Shown here piece after piece: positions 16,444 through 24,699 of a DNA stretch of 64,000 bases. Source of the DNA: Pseudooceanicola endophyticus (GTDB lineage Bacteria; Pseudomonadota; Alphaproteobacteria; Rhodobacterales; Rhodobacteraceae). The translations under genes and the position numbers were made by a program. The first letter of the stretch is position 1. Every line of letters begins with the position of its first letter. The notes under the pieces are model-generated. The model made no database searches and had not been told where the DNA came from. It was given only the letters and a program-made list of their open reading frames with translations. The DNA lies in the NCBI RefSeq assembly GCF_018760365.1, contig NZ_JAHIAB010000011.1, forward strand, positions 62,001-126,000, given 5' to 3'.

Positions 16444-16716
16444 ATGAAACGCGCCGCTTCCCTCATGACCGCCCTGCTGGTCGCCACCTCGGCCGGCGCG
16501 GCTGCCGCCAATACCGACGTCGCCGCCTACACGAACGAGATGGTGCCGGCCTCGGTGCTCTACTCCTCGCCGCGGGCCCTTGGCCCGGACGGTTCGGTCC
16601 TGTCGACCTCCGGCATCGCCCGCCTGCAATCGGCGGCCCTGTCGGATGTTCCGGGCCAGGGGGACCAGAGCCGGACGCTGACCGACCCCGCGCCCGTCAC
16701 CGGCCTGCCGGACTGA
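16444..16716 (+). CDS. Small secreted protein, diverged third member
   Basis: This encodes 90 residues with signal peptide MKRAASLMTALLVATSAGAAAA, followed by NTDVAAYTNEMVPASVLYSSP; the pattern NTD-AY-E-VPAS-VY-SP is shared with the two upstream copies, while the rest has diverged and ends LTDPAPVTGLPD. I chose 16444 over the ATG at 16438 because the AAAGGA site then has the same spacing as in copy 2. A strong terminator follows at 16771. Function is unknown. Confidence 0.72.
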   Translation: MKRAASLMTALLVATSAGAAAANTDVAAYTNEMVPASVLYSSPRALGPDGSVLSTSGIARLQSAALSDVPGQGDQSRTLTDPAPVTGLPD

Positions 16717-16770
16717 CGCCGCACCCGGGCCGCGCGCCCGGACCCCGCAGGGCCAGAAGGCCCTTGCCAG

Positions 16771-16828
16771 GACCCCGGAGGTCCGTCCCGCCCTTTTCGG
16801 GCCGGGATGGCCCTCCGGGGTCTTCTTT
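16771..16828 (+). terminator. Rho-independent terminator after the secreted-protein trio
   Basis: GACCCCGGAGG (16771-16781) pairs with CCTCCGGGGTC (16812-16822), with an inner CCCGCCC/GGGC stem in the loop, followed by TTCTTT. It ends the transcript of the three small secreted genes and isolates them from the zinc operon downstream. Confidence 0.8.
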
Positions 16829-16882
16829 GTCGGAATGACGACTCCGTGATCGATGCCGCGAATTTTCCACTTCGGGATTGTA

Positions 16883-16894
16883 ATGTTATAACAT
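16883..16894. promoter_or_regulatory. Zur-type palindrome
   Basis: ATGTTATAACAT is a perfect 12-bp palindrome 50 bases upstream of the 41-aa gene that opens the zinc transporter operon. It matches the core of Zur boxes (ATGTTATA...TAACAT) described in proteobacteria, so zinc-dependent repression of the operon is likely. Confidence 0.75.
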
Positions 16895-16943
16895 CCTGAA
16901 TAAGGATGCCCGCCAACTCCGGTTCCAGAGCGCGGCCATCGAC

Positions 16944-17069
16944 ATGATCCCGAAAACCTCCTTTTCCGTTTCCCTGCTGGGGCGCCCGGCCTGGCAGCGC
17001 CTGCTTGGCGCGCTGGCGATCCTGGCCTGCCTCTGGCTGGCGATCCTCTGGGCGGTGGTGCTGCCATGA
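16944..17069 (+). CDS. 41-aa single-helix membrane microprotein at the head of the zinc operon
   Basis: The frame MIPKTSFSVSLLGRPAWQRLL followed by a hydrophobic run (LGALAILACLWLAILWAVVLP) ends in an ATGA overlap with the next gene, so its stop TGA uses bases of the ATPase start. It has one predicted transmembrane helix filling the C-terminal half and a basic N-terminal part, suggesting N-in topology. There is no strong Shine-Dalgarno site before the ATG, so the start is less certain than the reading frame. I do not recognise a family. Overlap and the Zur box upstream suggest a small accessory protein of zinc uptake. Confidence 0.6.
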   Translation: MIPKTSFSVSLLGRPAWQRLLGALAILACLWLAILWAVVLP

Positions 17070-17821
17070 CCTCTGCCGCCATCCGGTTCCAGGACGTGAC
17101 CGTCGCCTATGACCGGCATCCCGCCCTGCATCACCTGACCGGCAGCTTCGATCCCGGCAGCCTGACCGCCATCGCCGGTCCGAACGGCGCCGGCAAGTCG
17201 ACCCTGCTGCGTGCCCTGATGGGCGAGCTGGCGCCGGTGACCGGCCGGATCGAGCGCGGTGGACTGGCGTTACGCGACCTGGGCTACCTGCCGCAGGCCG
17301 CCGCGATCGAGCGCGGCTTTCCGATCACCGTCGCCGATACGGTGATCCTGGGCGGCTGGCGGCGCATCGGCAGTTTCCGGGGCGTGACCCGCGCGCTGCG
17401 GCGCCGCGCCGCCGAGGCGCTTGAGGCCGTGGGGCTGGAAGGGTTCGACGCCCGCCCGGTCAGCGCGCTGTCCGCCGGCCAGTTCCAGCGCGTACTGTTC
17501 GCGCGGCTGCTGGTGCAGGACGCCCCGGTCATCGTGCTGGACGAACCCTTTACCGCCATTGACGCCCGCACCACCCGCGACCTGCTGGACATCGTTACCC
17601 GCTGGCACGGAGAGGGCCGCACGGTGATCGCCGTGCTGCATGATTTCGATCAGGTCCGGGCGCATTTCCCGCAGACCCTGCTGCTGGCGCGGGACCTGAT
17701 CGGCTGGGGGCCGACCCGGGACACGCTGACCCCGGCCAACCTGCGCCGCGCCCGTGCCATGGCCGAGGCCTGGGACGAGAGCGCCGCGATCTGCGACATC
17801 CCCCCGGAGACCCGCTCATGA
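17066..17821 (+). CDS. Zinc ABC transporter ATP-binding protein (ZnuC/AztA type)
   Basis: This encodes 251 residues with Walker A GPNGAGKSTLL, signature LSAGQFQRVLFARLL, Walker B PVIVLDEPFTAID and a switch His in IAVLHDFDQV. This pattern is typical of metal-cluster (Zn/Mn/Fe) ABC ATPases. The start overlaps the upstream microprotein stop, and its own end overlaps the permease start (ATGA). The Zur-type box and the binding protein downstream point to zinc rather than manganese. Confidence 0.9.
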   Translation: MTSAAIRFQDVTVAYDRHPALHHLTGSFDPGSLTAIAGPNGAGKSTLLRALMGELAPVTGRIERGGLALRDLGYLPQAAAIERGFPITVADTVILGGWRRIGSFRGVTRALRRRAAEALEAVGLEGFDARPVSALSAGQFQRVLFARLLVQDAPVIVLDEPFTAIDARTTRDLLDIVTRWHGEGRTVIAVLHDFDQVRAHFPQTLLLARDLIGWGPTRDTLTPANLRRARAMAEAWDESAAICDIPPETRS

Positions 17822-18690
17822 GCGTTTATTCCCTGATCTTCCAACCCTTTGCGGAATACGGCTTCATGCGGCGGGCGCTGGTTGCCTCGGTCTGTCTGGG
17901 CATCGGCGCAGGGCCGGTCGGCGTGCTTCTGATGCTGCGCCGGATGAGCCTTGTGGGCGATGCCATGAGCCACGCGGTGCTGCCCGGTGCCGCCATAGGC
18001 TTTCTGATCGCCGGAAACCTGTCCCTGCTGGCGATGGGGCTGGGCGGGCTGGTGGCCGGGCTCAGCGTGGCCCTGCTGGCCGGGCTGGTCAGCCGCACCA
18101 CCACCCTGCGCGAGGATGCCAGCTTTGCCAGCTTCTACCTGACCTCGCTGGCGCTCGGCGTGCTGATCGTGTCGCTCAGGGGCTCCAACATCGACCTGCT
18201 GCACATCCTTTTCGGCACCATCCTGGCCATCGACGCCCAGGCGCTGGTGCTGGTGGGCACGATCAGCTCTGTCACGCTGGTGCTGCTGGCGCTGGTCTAC
18301 CGCCCGCTGGTGGCGGAATGCTTCGACCCGGGCTTCCTGCGCGCGGTCGGCGGGCGCGGATCGCTTTATCACGGGCTGTTCCTGTTCCTGGTGGTGCTGA
18401 ACCTTGTGGCTGGGTTCCAGGCCCTGGGCACGCTGATGGCGGTGGGGCTGATGATGCTGCCCGCAGCCATTGCCCAGCTCTGGGCGCGCAGCCTGCCGGC
18501 GATGTTCGCCATCGCCACCGGGGCGGCGGCGCTCTCGGGGTTCGTGGGCCTGCTGCTGTCCTATCACCTGCGTTTCGCCTCGGGGCCGACGATCATCCTG
18601 ACCGCCAGCGCGCTCTATGCGGTGTCGCTTCTGACCTGTCCGTCCGGCGTGCTGCGCCGGCTTCTCAAACGCCCGCATCTGGCGGGCTGA
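17818..18690 (+). CDS. Zinc ABC transporter permease (ZnuB/AztB type)
   Basis: This 290-aa polytopic permease of the ABC-3 metal family has about eight hydrophobic segments. Motifs GDAMSHAVLPGAAIGF and GTLMAVGLMMLPAAIAQLWAR are family hallmarks. It forms the inner-membrane channel for the ATPase encoded just upstream and receives zinc from the binding protein encoded 15 bases downstream. Confidence 0.9.
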   Translation: MSVYSLIFQPFAEYGFMRRALVASVCLGIGAGPVGVLLMLRRMSLVGDAMSHAVLPGAAIGFLIAGNLSLLAMGLGGLVAGLSVALLAGLVSRTTTLREDASFASFYLTSLALGVLIVSLRGSNIDLLHILFGTILAIDAQALVLVGTISSVTLVLLALVYRPLVAECFDPGFLRAVGGRGSLYHGLFLFLVVLNLVAGFQALGTLMAVGLMMLPAAIAQLWARSLPAMFAIATGAAALSGFVGLLLSYHLRFASGPTIILTASALYAVSLLTCPSGVLRRLLKRPHLAG

Positions 18691-18705
18691 CCCAAAGGAG
18701 TTCCC

Positions 18706-19599
18706 ATGAAACCCTTCCTTCGTCCGCTGGCCGGTGCCGGCGTGCTGGCCCTGGCCCTGGCCGGGGCTGCCCAGGCCCGGACCGTCGATGCGGTCGCCAG
18801 CTTCTCGGTTCTGGCCGACGTGGTGCAGAATGTCGGCGGTGATCACGTCAAGGTGCGCAGCCTGGTGCCCGCCAACGGCGACCCGCATGATTACGAACCC
18901 TCCCCCGAGGATGCCAAGGCGGTGAAATCCGCCGCCGTCACCTTCCTGAGCGGCGAAGGCCTGGAAACCTGGTTCCAGCGTCTGGCCAAGGCCTCGGGCG
19001 CGAGCCTGGCGCCGGTGGTGGTCTCCGATGGCATCAAGACCCACAGCTTCGAAGAGGACGGCCGCACCGTCACCGATCCCCACGTCTGGAACAGCGCCGC
19101 CAACGTGCTGATCTGGGTCGACAATATCGAGGCCGCCCTGGTCAAGGCCGACCCCGAGGATGCCGATGCGATCCACGCCAGCGCCGAGGCCTACCGGGCC
19201 AAGCTGAAGGCGCTCGACGCCTCGATCAAGGCCGCGCTGGCGCCGATCCCGGTGGATCAGCGCAAGGTGCTGACCAGCCACGACGCCTTCGGCTACTATG
19301 GTGCGGAATACGACGTGACCTTCCTGTCCCCGCTCGGCGTCTCGACCGAGACGGAGGCCTCGGCTGCCGATGTCGCGGAGCTGATCAAGCAGATCAGGAA
19401 GGAAGGCGTGAAGGTCTACTTCCTGGAGAATTCCAACGACTCGCGGCTGGTCAAGCAGATCGCCTCGGCCACCGATGCGCAGCCCGGCGGGGAACTGTAC
19501 CCCGAGTCGCTCTCTGGCTCCGACGGCCCGGCGCCGAGCTATCTGGACCTGATGGCCTACAACACCAAGCAGATCGTTTCCGCGATTTCGGGCAAGTGA
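18706..19599 (+). CDS. Zinc-binding periplasmic protein (AztC-like)
   Basis: This encodes 297 residues with a signal peptide ending AQA. The likely metal ligands are His61 (GDPHDYEP), His126 (TDPHVW), His192 (TSHDAFGYYG) and Asp273 (SGSDGPAPSY), the three-His-one-Asp set of cluster A-I zinc-binding proteins. It lacks the His-rich flexible loop of ZnuA and in this resembles AztC of Paracoccus denitrificans. No aztD-like chaperone gene follows; a strong hairpin terminator does. Confidence 0.9.
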   Translation: MKPFLRPLAGAGVLALALAGAAQARTVDAVASFSVLADVVQNVGGDHVKVRSLVPANGDPHDYEPSPEDAKAVKSAAVTFLSGEGLETWFQRLAKASGASLAPVVVSDGIKTHSFEEDGRTVTDPHVWNSAANVLIWVDNIEAALVKADPEDADAIHASAEAYRAKLKALDASIKAALAPIPVDQRKVLTSHDAFGYYGAEYDVTFLSPLGVSTETEASAADVAELIKQIRKEGVKVYFLENSNDSRLVKQIASATDAQPGGELYPESLSGSDGPAPSYLDLMAYNTKQIVSAISGK

Positions 19600-19638
19600 T
19601 CTGAAAGGGCGCTGGCCCCCGTCAGGGGCGGCGTCCGC

Positions 19639-19676
19639 AAGAGGGCCTGCCGGGGATTTCCCGCGCAGGCCCTCTT
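19639..19676 (+). terminator. Terminator after the zinc operon
   Basis: AAGAGGGCCTGC (19639-19650) and GCAGGCCCTCTT (19665-19676) form a perfect 12-bp stem, followed on the plus strand by CGTTT. It separates the zinc operon from the convergent queF, whose stop is at 19681. Confidence 0.75.
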
Positions 19677-19680
19677 CGTT

Positions 19681-20145
19681 TCAGCCGCGACCGCGGTAGG
19701 GCGGCACGCCCTGGTCGGGGATCCAGACGCTTTCGGGCATCGGGCCGGTCTGCCAGAACACGTCGATCGGGATGCCGCCGCGCGGATACCAGTAGCCGCC
19801 GATGCGCAGCCACTGCGGCTCCAGGAACTCGGCCAGGCGGCGGCCGATCGAAACCGTGCAGTCCTCGTGGAAGGCGCCGTGGTTGCGGAAGGCCCCCAGG
19901 AACAGTTTCAGCGACTTGCTTTCGACCAGCCATTCGCCCGGCACGTAGTCGATCACCAGATGCGCGAAATCGGGCTGGCCGGTCATCGGGCAGAGCGAGG
20001 TGAACTCGGGCGCGGTGAAGCGCACGTTGTAGGCGGTGTCGGCCTGCGGATTGGCCACGCGTTCCAGCTCTGCCTCTTCCGGAGAGGTCGGCAGGACGGT
20101 AGCGCCGCCCAGCTGCTTGAGATTGCTGTAGATGGAGTCGGTCAT
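19681..20145 (-). CDS. queF: NADPH-dependent 7-cyano-7-deazaguanine reductase QueF
   Basis: This 154-aa unimodular T-fold enzyme reduces preQ0 to preQ1 in queuosine tRNA modification. Visible motifs are the nucleophile region [13 protein letters not shown] and the QueF signature ESKSLK, followed by FHEDC. ATG at 20145 follows AAGGACCGACCC; in-frame upstream codons read through queE DNA and were rejected. It is the last gene of queC-queD-queE-queF, 20 bases after queE. Confidence 0.95.
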   Translation of the reverse strand: MTDSIYSNLKQLGGATVLPTSPEEAELERVANPQADTAYNVRFTAPEFTSLCPMTGQPDFAHLVIDYVPGEWLVESKSLKLFLGAFRNHGAFHEDCTVSIGRRLAEFLEPQWLRIGGYWYPRGGIPIDVFWQTGPMPESVWIPDQGVPPYRGRG

Positions 20146-20165
20146 GGGTCGGTCCTTCCTGCGGT

Positions 20166-20870
20166 TCAGACGCCGCGCTGGTTGCCCCAGACCAGGACAT
20201 GCAGCTGCGGCAGGACCCGGGGGGTGTACCAGCGGTCGCCGGTGACGGTTTCGATCAGCCAGCGCAGGCGCGCGGTGGCGACATCCAGATCGACCGGCTG
20301 GTCCGGATCGACCTCGGGGTTGCCGGGCTGGAGGTAGAGCGGCAGTTCCGGGTGGCGCGCATGGGCATCCCGGGCCCAAGCGTAATCGGCGTCATCGAAG
20401 ACGACAATCTTCATCACCGCACGGGCCGGGCCGGCGGCCTCCAGGCATTGCGCAAAGCGGTCCCAGTCGGGATTTTCGCCGCTCGACGGTGGCTTGGGGC
20501 TGAGCACGAGCGTATCGAGATCGGCGAACCAGGGCTGGGCGATGCTGCCCTGGGTCTCGCAGGCGAAGCGGTATCCCTTGGTGCGGCCAAGCGCGATCAG
20601 CGGGCCGAAGTCCTGGATCGCGGGGTTCCCCCCCGAGATCGACACGGTCAGCGGCAGCCCGCCCGAGAGGCGCTCGACCTCGGCCATCACGGCCTCGGGG
20701 GTCATTGGCAGCCAGTCGTGACGGTAGCGGCTGTCGACCGCATGCAGGCTGTCGCACCAGCTGCATCGGTAGTCGCAGCCACCGGCGCGCACGAAGACCG
20801 TGGGTTCCCCGATCAGCACGCCCTCGCCTTGTATGGTGGGGCCGAAGATTTCGACGATGCGCAGGGTCAC
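20166..20870 (-). CDS. queE: 7-carboxy-7-deazaguanine synthase QueE
   Basis: This encodes 234 residues from a GTG at 20870 whose bases overlap the queD stop (GTGA). It is a radical SAM enzyme with CDYRCSWC (Cys32, Cys36, Cys39) and a glycine-rich SISGGNPA stretch. It converts carboxy-tetrahydropterin to CDG, the second step of preQ1 synthesis from the QueD product. The N-terminal [17 protein letters not shown] is characteristic. Longer in-frame versions upstream would run through queD and are not credible. Confidence 0.94.
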   Translation of the reverse strand: MTLRIVEIFGPTIQGEGVLIGEPTVFVRAGGCDYRCSWCDSLHAVDSRYRHDWLPMTPEAVMAEVERLSGGLPLTVSISGGNPAIQDFGPLIALGRTKGYRFACETQGSIAQPWFADLDTLVLSPKPPSSGENPDWDRFAQCLEAAGPARAVMKIVVFDDADYAWARDAHARHPELPLYLQPGNPEVDPDQPVDLDVATARLRWLIETVTGDRWYTPRVLPQLHVLVWGNQRGV

Positions 20871-21220
20871 GGGCGGTACTCGGCCCAGGTCTTGGGCGTC
20901 TCCGAAACCTTCACGGCGCTGGTTTCCGCCCAGCGTTCGCGGCACCAGTCGAAGAAGTGGCGGGCCAGCGCTTCGGCGGTGGAGGGCATGTTCAACACTT
21001 CGTTGAGGTGCCGATGATCGAAATGATCGTCGATGTAGTCCTTCAGCGCCTTCAGCTCGTGATAATCGCGCACGAAGCCGTCGCCGTTCAGCCGGTCCGA
21101 GGCCAGCTCGACCACCACGACGTAGTTGTGCCCGTGCAGCCGCGCGCATTGGTGATCGGCGGGCAGGTGGCCCAGCTGGTGGGAGGCCGAGAAGTGGAAT
21201 TCCTTGGTGATGCGGTACAT
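20867..21220 (-). CDS. queD: 6-carboxy-5,6,7,8-tetrahydropterin synthase QueD
   Basis: This 117-aa T-fold protein has the zinc-binding HFSASH and HGHNY motifs and the catalytic Cys in CARLHGHNY. It makes carboxy-tetrahydropterin from dihydroneopterin triphosphate. The start shares one base with the queC stop (TGATG) and the stop overlaps queE (GTGA), so the que genes are translationally coupled. Confidence 0.95.
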   Translation of the reverse strand: MYRITKEFHFSASHQLGHLPADHQCARLHGHNYVVVVELASDRLNGDGFVRDYHELKALKDYIDDHFDHRHLNEVLNMPSTAEALARHFFDWCRERWAETSAVKVSETPKTWAEYRP

Positions 21221-21921
21221 CAGCGGCCCTCCCGCTCGGCAATGGCCTGGCGCCAGAAGTCCGGGTCCTCGTAGGAGGTCGGATCGGGGATGCCGGCCAG
21301 TTCGAAGGCCTCGCGGCGCTCGACGCAGGTGCCGCAGCGCCCGCAGTGATGCGCGCCACCCTTGTAGCAGGACCAGGTCTGCGCGAAGGGCGTGCCATGG
21401 GCGGCGCCGTCGCGCACGATGTCGGCCTTGCTGAGGTTCACGTAGGGCGTCCAGAGCGCCACCTCGGCATAGCCGTCGAGGGCCTCGCGCTGCATCGCGT
21501 CGAAGGCGCGGGCGAAACCCGGACGGCAGTCGGGGTAGATGAAGTGATCACCGCCATGGACCGCGGTGGCGACGGCCTCGTCGCCCTGGGCGGCGGCGAT
21601 GCCATAGGCCACGGTCAGCATGATGGCGTTGCGGTTCGGGACCACGGTGATGCGCATGGTCTCTTCGGCATAGTGGCCGTCGGGCACCTCCAGGTCGTCG
21701 GTCAGCGCCGAACCGGTCAGCGCCGCGCCGATCGCGCGCATGTCGATGACGTGATGCGGCACCGAGAGCCGCTCGGCGGCGTCGCGGGCATAGTCCAGCT
21801 CCTTGCGGTGGCGCTGGCCGTAATCGAAGGAGACAAGGCGGGTCAGTTGCCGGGTCCGGGCCGTGACATGGGCCAGGGAAACGGAATCCAGTCCGCCGGA
21901 GCAGATGACGAGGGTCTTCAT
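21220..21921 (-). CDS. queC: 7-cyano-7-deazaguanine synthase QueC
   Basis: This encodes 233 residues from ATG at 21921 ([15 protein letters not shown]). The SGGLDS P-loop of PP-loop ATPases and the C-terminal zinc site [15 protein letters not shown] identify QueC, which converts CDG to preQ0 using ATP and ammonia. It is the first gene of the que operon, preceded by AAGGA. GTP cyclohydrolase (folE), the first pathway step, is not in the window. I searched the leader for a preQ1 riboswitch by eye and did not find one. Confidence 0.95.
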   Translation of the reverse strand: MKTLVICSGGLDSVSLAHVTARTRQLTRLVSFDYGQRHRKELDYARDAAERLSVPHHVIDMRAIGAALTGSALTDDLEVPDGHYAEETMRITVVPNRNAIMLTVAYGIAAAQGDEAVATAVHGGDHFIYPDCRPGFARAFDAMQREALDGYAEVALWTPYVNLSKADIVRDGAAHGTPFAQTWSCYKGGAHHCGRCGTCVERREAFELAGIPDPTSYEDPDFWRQAIAEREGR

Positions 21922-22123
21922 GGTAAAACAGTCCTTGTTTTGATGACCGGGTAGGCTGCGACCGGTGCGCGGGGCTTCTAGAAGGTCGGGACCTGCACCG
22001 CAAGGGGGCACCCTGCGGCGGCGAAACCTTGCCGAACCGGCGCGCAGGCGGGCGATCCGGGCGGTTTCGGCCCCATCGGGGGGCTGCGGCGCTTTTCCCA
22101 ATAGATGAATATTGCATATGCCT

Positions 22124-22138
22124 TTAACAGGTCCGCAA
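22124..22138 (+). promoter_or_regulatory. Weak CtrA-like site before the diguanylate cyclase
   Basis: TTAA-N7-GCAA (TTAACAGGTCCGCAA) matches the pattern found upstream of motB in this window and seven of eight half-site bases differ from the ideal only at GC for TT. The downstream -10 is poor. I list it as a weak candidate. Confidence 0.25.
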
Positions 22139-22169
22139 CAGGGCTTTCAGAGAAGAGGCACGGGCGACC

Positions 22170-23198
22170 ATGTTCGATTCCGAAGACGACGTGCCGGCCC
22201 CGACCGGCAACGGGGCGCCCCCGCGCGATGCCCCTTTCGAACAGATCGTCGAGCTGGCCCGGCTGGTCCTGGACGTGCCCTTCGCCGAGATTCGCCTGAA
22301 CGAGCGGTCGCGCGACTGGCTGCGGGCGACCTCGGGGATCACCCTGCCGGGCGGCATTTCCGGGGATCGGTTCTGCACCCTGACCCTGGCCGGATCGGAT
22401 CCCCTGGTGGTGCGCGACAGCAAGCTGGATCCGCGGTTTCGCGGCCCCCCCGCCCATGTCGGGCCGCCCGGGGGGCGTGCGGGTCTGGGCGTGCCGCTGC
22501 ACCGGGCCGATGGCCGGCCCTTGGGGGTGATCTGCGCCTACGATATCCATCCGCGCTCCTTCTCCGGGCAGGAGGTGGAGATCATGCAGAACCTCGCCGC
22601 CATCGTCCTGAAGGAGCTGGAGCTGCTGGAGCTGGCCGACAGCGACGGTCTGACCGGCGCCATGAGCCGCCGCGCCTGGATGGCTGCCGCCACCCGCCAG
22701 CTGGCCGTGGCCCGCCAGAAGGGCAGCCCGCTGGCGCTGGTGATGCTGGATATCGATCACTTCAAGCAGGTCAATGACACCCACGGCCACGGTACCGGCG
22801 ACCTGGTGCTCAGGGAGCTGGTGCGGCGCTGCCGGGCGCGGCTGCGGCCCGGCGACCTGTTCGGGCGCATCGGCGGAGAGGAATTCGCCGTGCTGCTGCC
22901 CGGGCGCGATGCCGAGGCGGCGCGGCGCTGTGCCGAACGGCTGCGCGGGGGGATCGCCGAAACCGCCTTCGAGGATCCGGCGCGGGGGCTGCGCCTGTCG
23001 GTGACCGCCAGCCTTGGGGTCTGCCTGGTGCCGGACCATGCCGCCCTGGCCGAGGGGCTGGCCGCCGCCGACGAGGCGCTCTACCGGGCCAAGCGCGACG
23101 GGCGCAACCAGTGCTGCCTGTCCCGCGCTGAGGCGCCGCCGCTGCCGCGCGGGGCAGCGGTTTCCCTAGGGGAAGAGCGCCACCTGCCGGGATCGTGA
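22170..23198 (+). CDS. GAF-GGDEF diguanylate cyclase
   Basis: This 342-aa soluble protein has a GAF sensor domain (about residues 20-155, with the typical CAYDIHPRSFSGQEVEIMQNLA end) and a GGDEF domain (about 160-335). The active-site loop reads GGEEF (235-239), and RPGD (226-229) sits exactly five residues before it, a canonical inhibitory I-site, so it should make c-di-GMP with product inhibition. The GAF ligand is unknown. It stands alone on the plus strand, divergent from queC. A weak CtrA-like site is upstream, and the neighbourhood gives no direct output. Confidence 0.92.
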   Translation: MFDSEDDVPAPTGNGAPPRDAPFEQIVELARLVLDVPFAEIRLNERSRDWLRATSGITLPGGISGDRFCTLTLAGSDPLVVRDSKLDPRFRGPPAHVGPPGGRAGLGVPLHRADGRPLGVICAYDIHPRSFSGQEVEIMQNLAAIVLKELELLELADSDGLTGAMSRRAWMAAATRQLAVARQKGSPLALVMLDIDHFKQVNDTHGHGTGDLVLRELVRRCRARLRPGDLFGRIGGEEFAVLLPGRDAEAARRCAERLRGGIAETAFEDPARGLRLSVTASLGVCLVPDHAALAEGLAAADEALYRAKRDGRNQCCLSRAEAPPLPRGAAVSLGEERHLPGS

Positions 23199-23231
23199 TC
23201 GCCCCGGGGCCGATCTGGCCGCCGCGGTTCA

Positions 23232-23259
23232 TTGACCCTTGCTTCGGATGACTTCTAGT
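23232..23259 (+). promoter_or_regulatory. Probable sigma70-type promoter of the carboxypeptidase gene
   Basis: TTGACC (23232-23237) and TCTAGT (23254-23259) are separated by 16 bases, about 75 bases upstream of the proposed ATG. The -35 is close to consensus; the -10 is loose. No other good promoter is seen between the cyclase stop and this gene. Confidence 0.4.
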
Positions 23260-23334
23260 GTCCGCGCGCGCGACCCTGCCCGGGCGCGCGCAACTCTTCC
23301 GATTGCCTTCGATCAAAGGACCCTTGCCATCTCC

Positions 23335-24531
23335 ATGCTCAGCACTGCTTCCCGCCTTCCGATCCTCGCCCTTCTTGGCGGCCTCCTTCTGTGCGGAGCC
23401 GGCCCGCTGACGCCCGCTCTGGCGGAGGAGGGCGGCGCGGGGCCGGTGCCGCAGGCCGCGCTCGGGGCGCCGCAGCCGCCGGAGCTGGCGCAGGTGGCCA
23501 GCTACGTGGTGATGGATGCCCAGACCGGCGACATCCTGGCCGAGAAGGGCGCGACCCTGTCGCGGGCGCCCGCCAGCCTGACCAAGATGATGACCGCCTA
23601 CCTGACCTACAAGGCCCTTCAGCACGGGATGCTGAGCCTCGATCAGACCGTGCCGGTCAGCACCGCCGCCTGGAAGGCCGGCGGTTCGCGCATGTTCATC
23701 TCGCCCAGCTCGACGGTGACGGTGAACCAGCTGCTGCACGGGCTGATCATCGAATCCGGCAACGATGCCGCCATTGCCCTGGCCGAGGCGGTCGGTGGCA
23801 CCCAGGACGCCTTCGTCGGCCTGATGAATGCCGAGGCCGAGCGGCTGGGCCTGAAGGACACCCATTACGCCAACGTCTCGGGCCTGCCGGATCCGGGGCT
23901 GCACACCACCGCGCTTGACGTGGCGAAGCTGTCGCGGGCGATCATTCTGGACTACCCCCAGTTCCTGCAGATCTCGGCCCAGAAGGACTATACCTTCGAC
24001 AAGATCCACCAGCGCAGCTGGAACCCGGTGCTGTTCCGCGATCCGTCGGTCGACGGGCTGAAGACCGGCCTGACCGATGCCGCCGGCCATTGCATCGCCG
24101 CCACCGCCTTCCGCGACGGGCGGCGGCTGATCACGGTCGAGATGGGCGGGCCGAACTGGTCCTCGGCCACCGATGCGACCGAGGCGCTGCTGGGCTACGG
24201 CTACCAGTATTTCGACAACAAGCGGGTCGCCACCGTGGGGGCGCAGGTCGGCGTGCTGAGCGATGCACGGCTGGATCCGGAATCCGTGCCGGTGGGCGCC
24301 GCCCGCGACCTGACGCTCAGCCTGCCGGTCGATGGCGCCGATCCGGTGACCGCGACGCTGCACCTGGCGCAGAACCTGCCGGAAACCCTGCCCGCCGGCA
24401 GCGAGGTCGGCACGATCTCCTATGCGATGGGGAGCCACGAACTGGCCAGCGTGCCGGCGGTGACCCTGGCCGGGGCGCAGCCCGCCGGCCTGGTGACCCG
24501 GGTCATGCGCGACCTGCGCGCCCGCTTCTGA
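23335..24531 (+). CDS. dacC: D-alanyl-D-alanine carboxypeptidase (PBP5/6 family)
   Basis: This encodes 398 residues with a signal peptide (MLSTASRLPILALLGGLLLCGAG...ALA). The three penicillin-binding motifs are present: SLTK (81-84), SGN in IIESGNDAA, and KTG in GLKTGLTDAAGH. A C-terminal beta-rich PBP5_C domain follows (about 300-385) and an amphipathic end (VTRVMRDLRARF) can anchor it to the inner membrane. It trims the terminal D-Ala of peptidoglycan stem peptides. The ATG at 23335 starts the signal peptide; longer forms to 23239 do not. Confidence 0.92.
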   Translation: MLSTASRLPILALLGGLLLCGAGPLTPALAEEGGAGPVPQAALGAPQPPELAQVASYVVMDAQTGDILAEKGATLSRAPASLTKMMTAYLTYKALQHGMLSLDQTVPVSTAAWKAGGSRMFISPSSTVTVNQLLHGLIIESGNDAAIALAEAVGGTQDAFVGLMNAEAERLGLKDTHYANVSGLPDPGLHTTALDVAKLSRAIILDYPQFLQISAQKDYTFDKIHQRSWNPVLFRDPSVDGLKTGLTDAAGHCIAATAFRDGRRLITVEMGGPNWSSATDATEALLGYGYQYFDNKRVATVGAQVGVLSDARLDPESVPVGAARDLTLSLPVDGADPVTATLHLAQNLPETLPAGSEVGTISYAMGSHELASVPAVTLAGAQPAGLVTRVMRDLRARF

Positions 24532-24699
24532 TCCCCGCCGCCGCCCGTGGCCCTGCCCGGGCGGCGCCGCGACCTGCCTGCGAAACGCGCCCGGGCCCCG
24601 GCCTGCCGCCGCGCCGCCCGGCCTGCGGTCCCGCTTCGTCTTGTCATCGTCCTGCGGCTGCGGCTGCATGGCGGCAACTGCGAGGAATGCGAGGAACGG

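Noticed and set aside
16906-16947. An alternative ATG (16906) for a small protein before the zinc operon.
   Set aside because: It stops after 13 codons in a different frame; the 16944 frame ends in the coupled ATGA overlap.
21922-22105. Possible preQ1 riboswitch in front of queC.
   Set aside because: I could not find the C-rich loop and A-rich tail pairing of preQ1-I, nor a preQ1-II/III pattern, in the leader.
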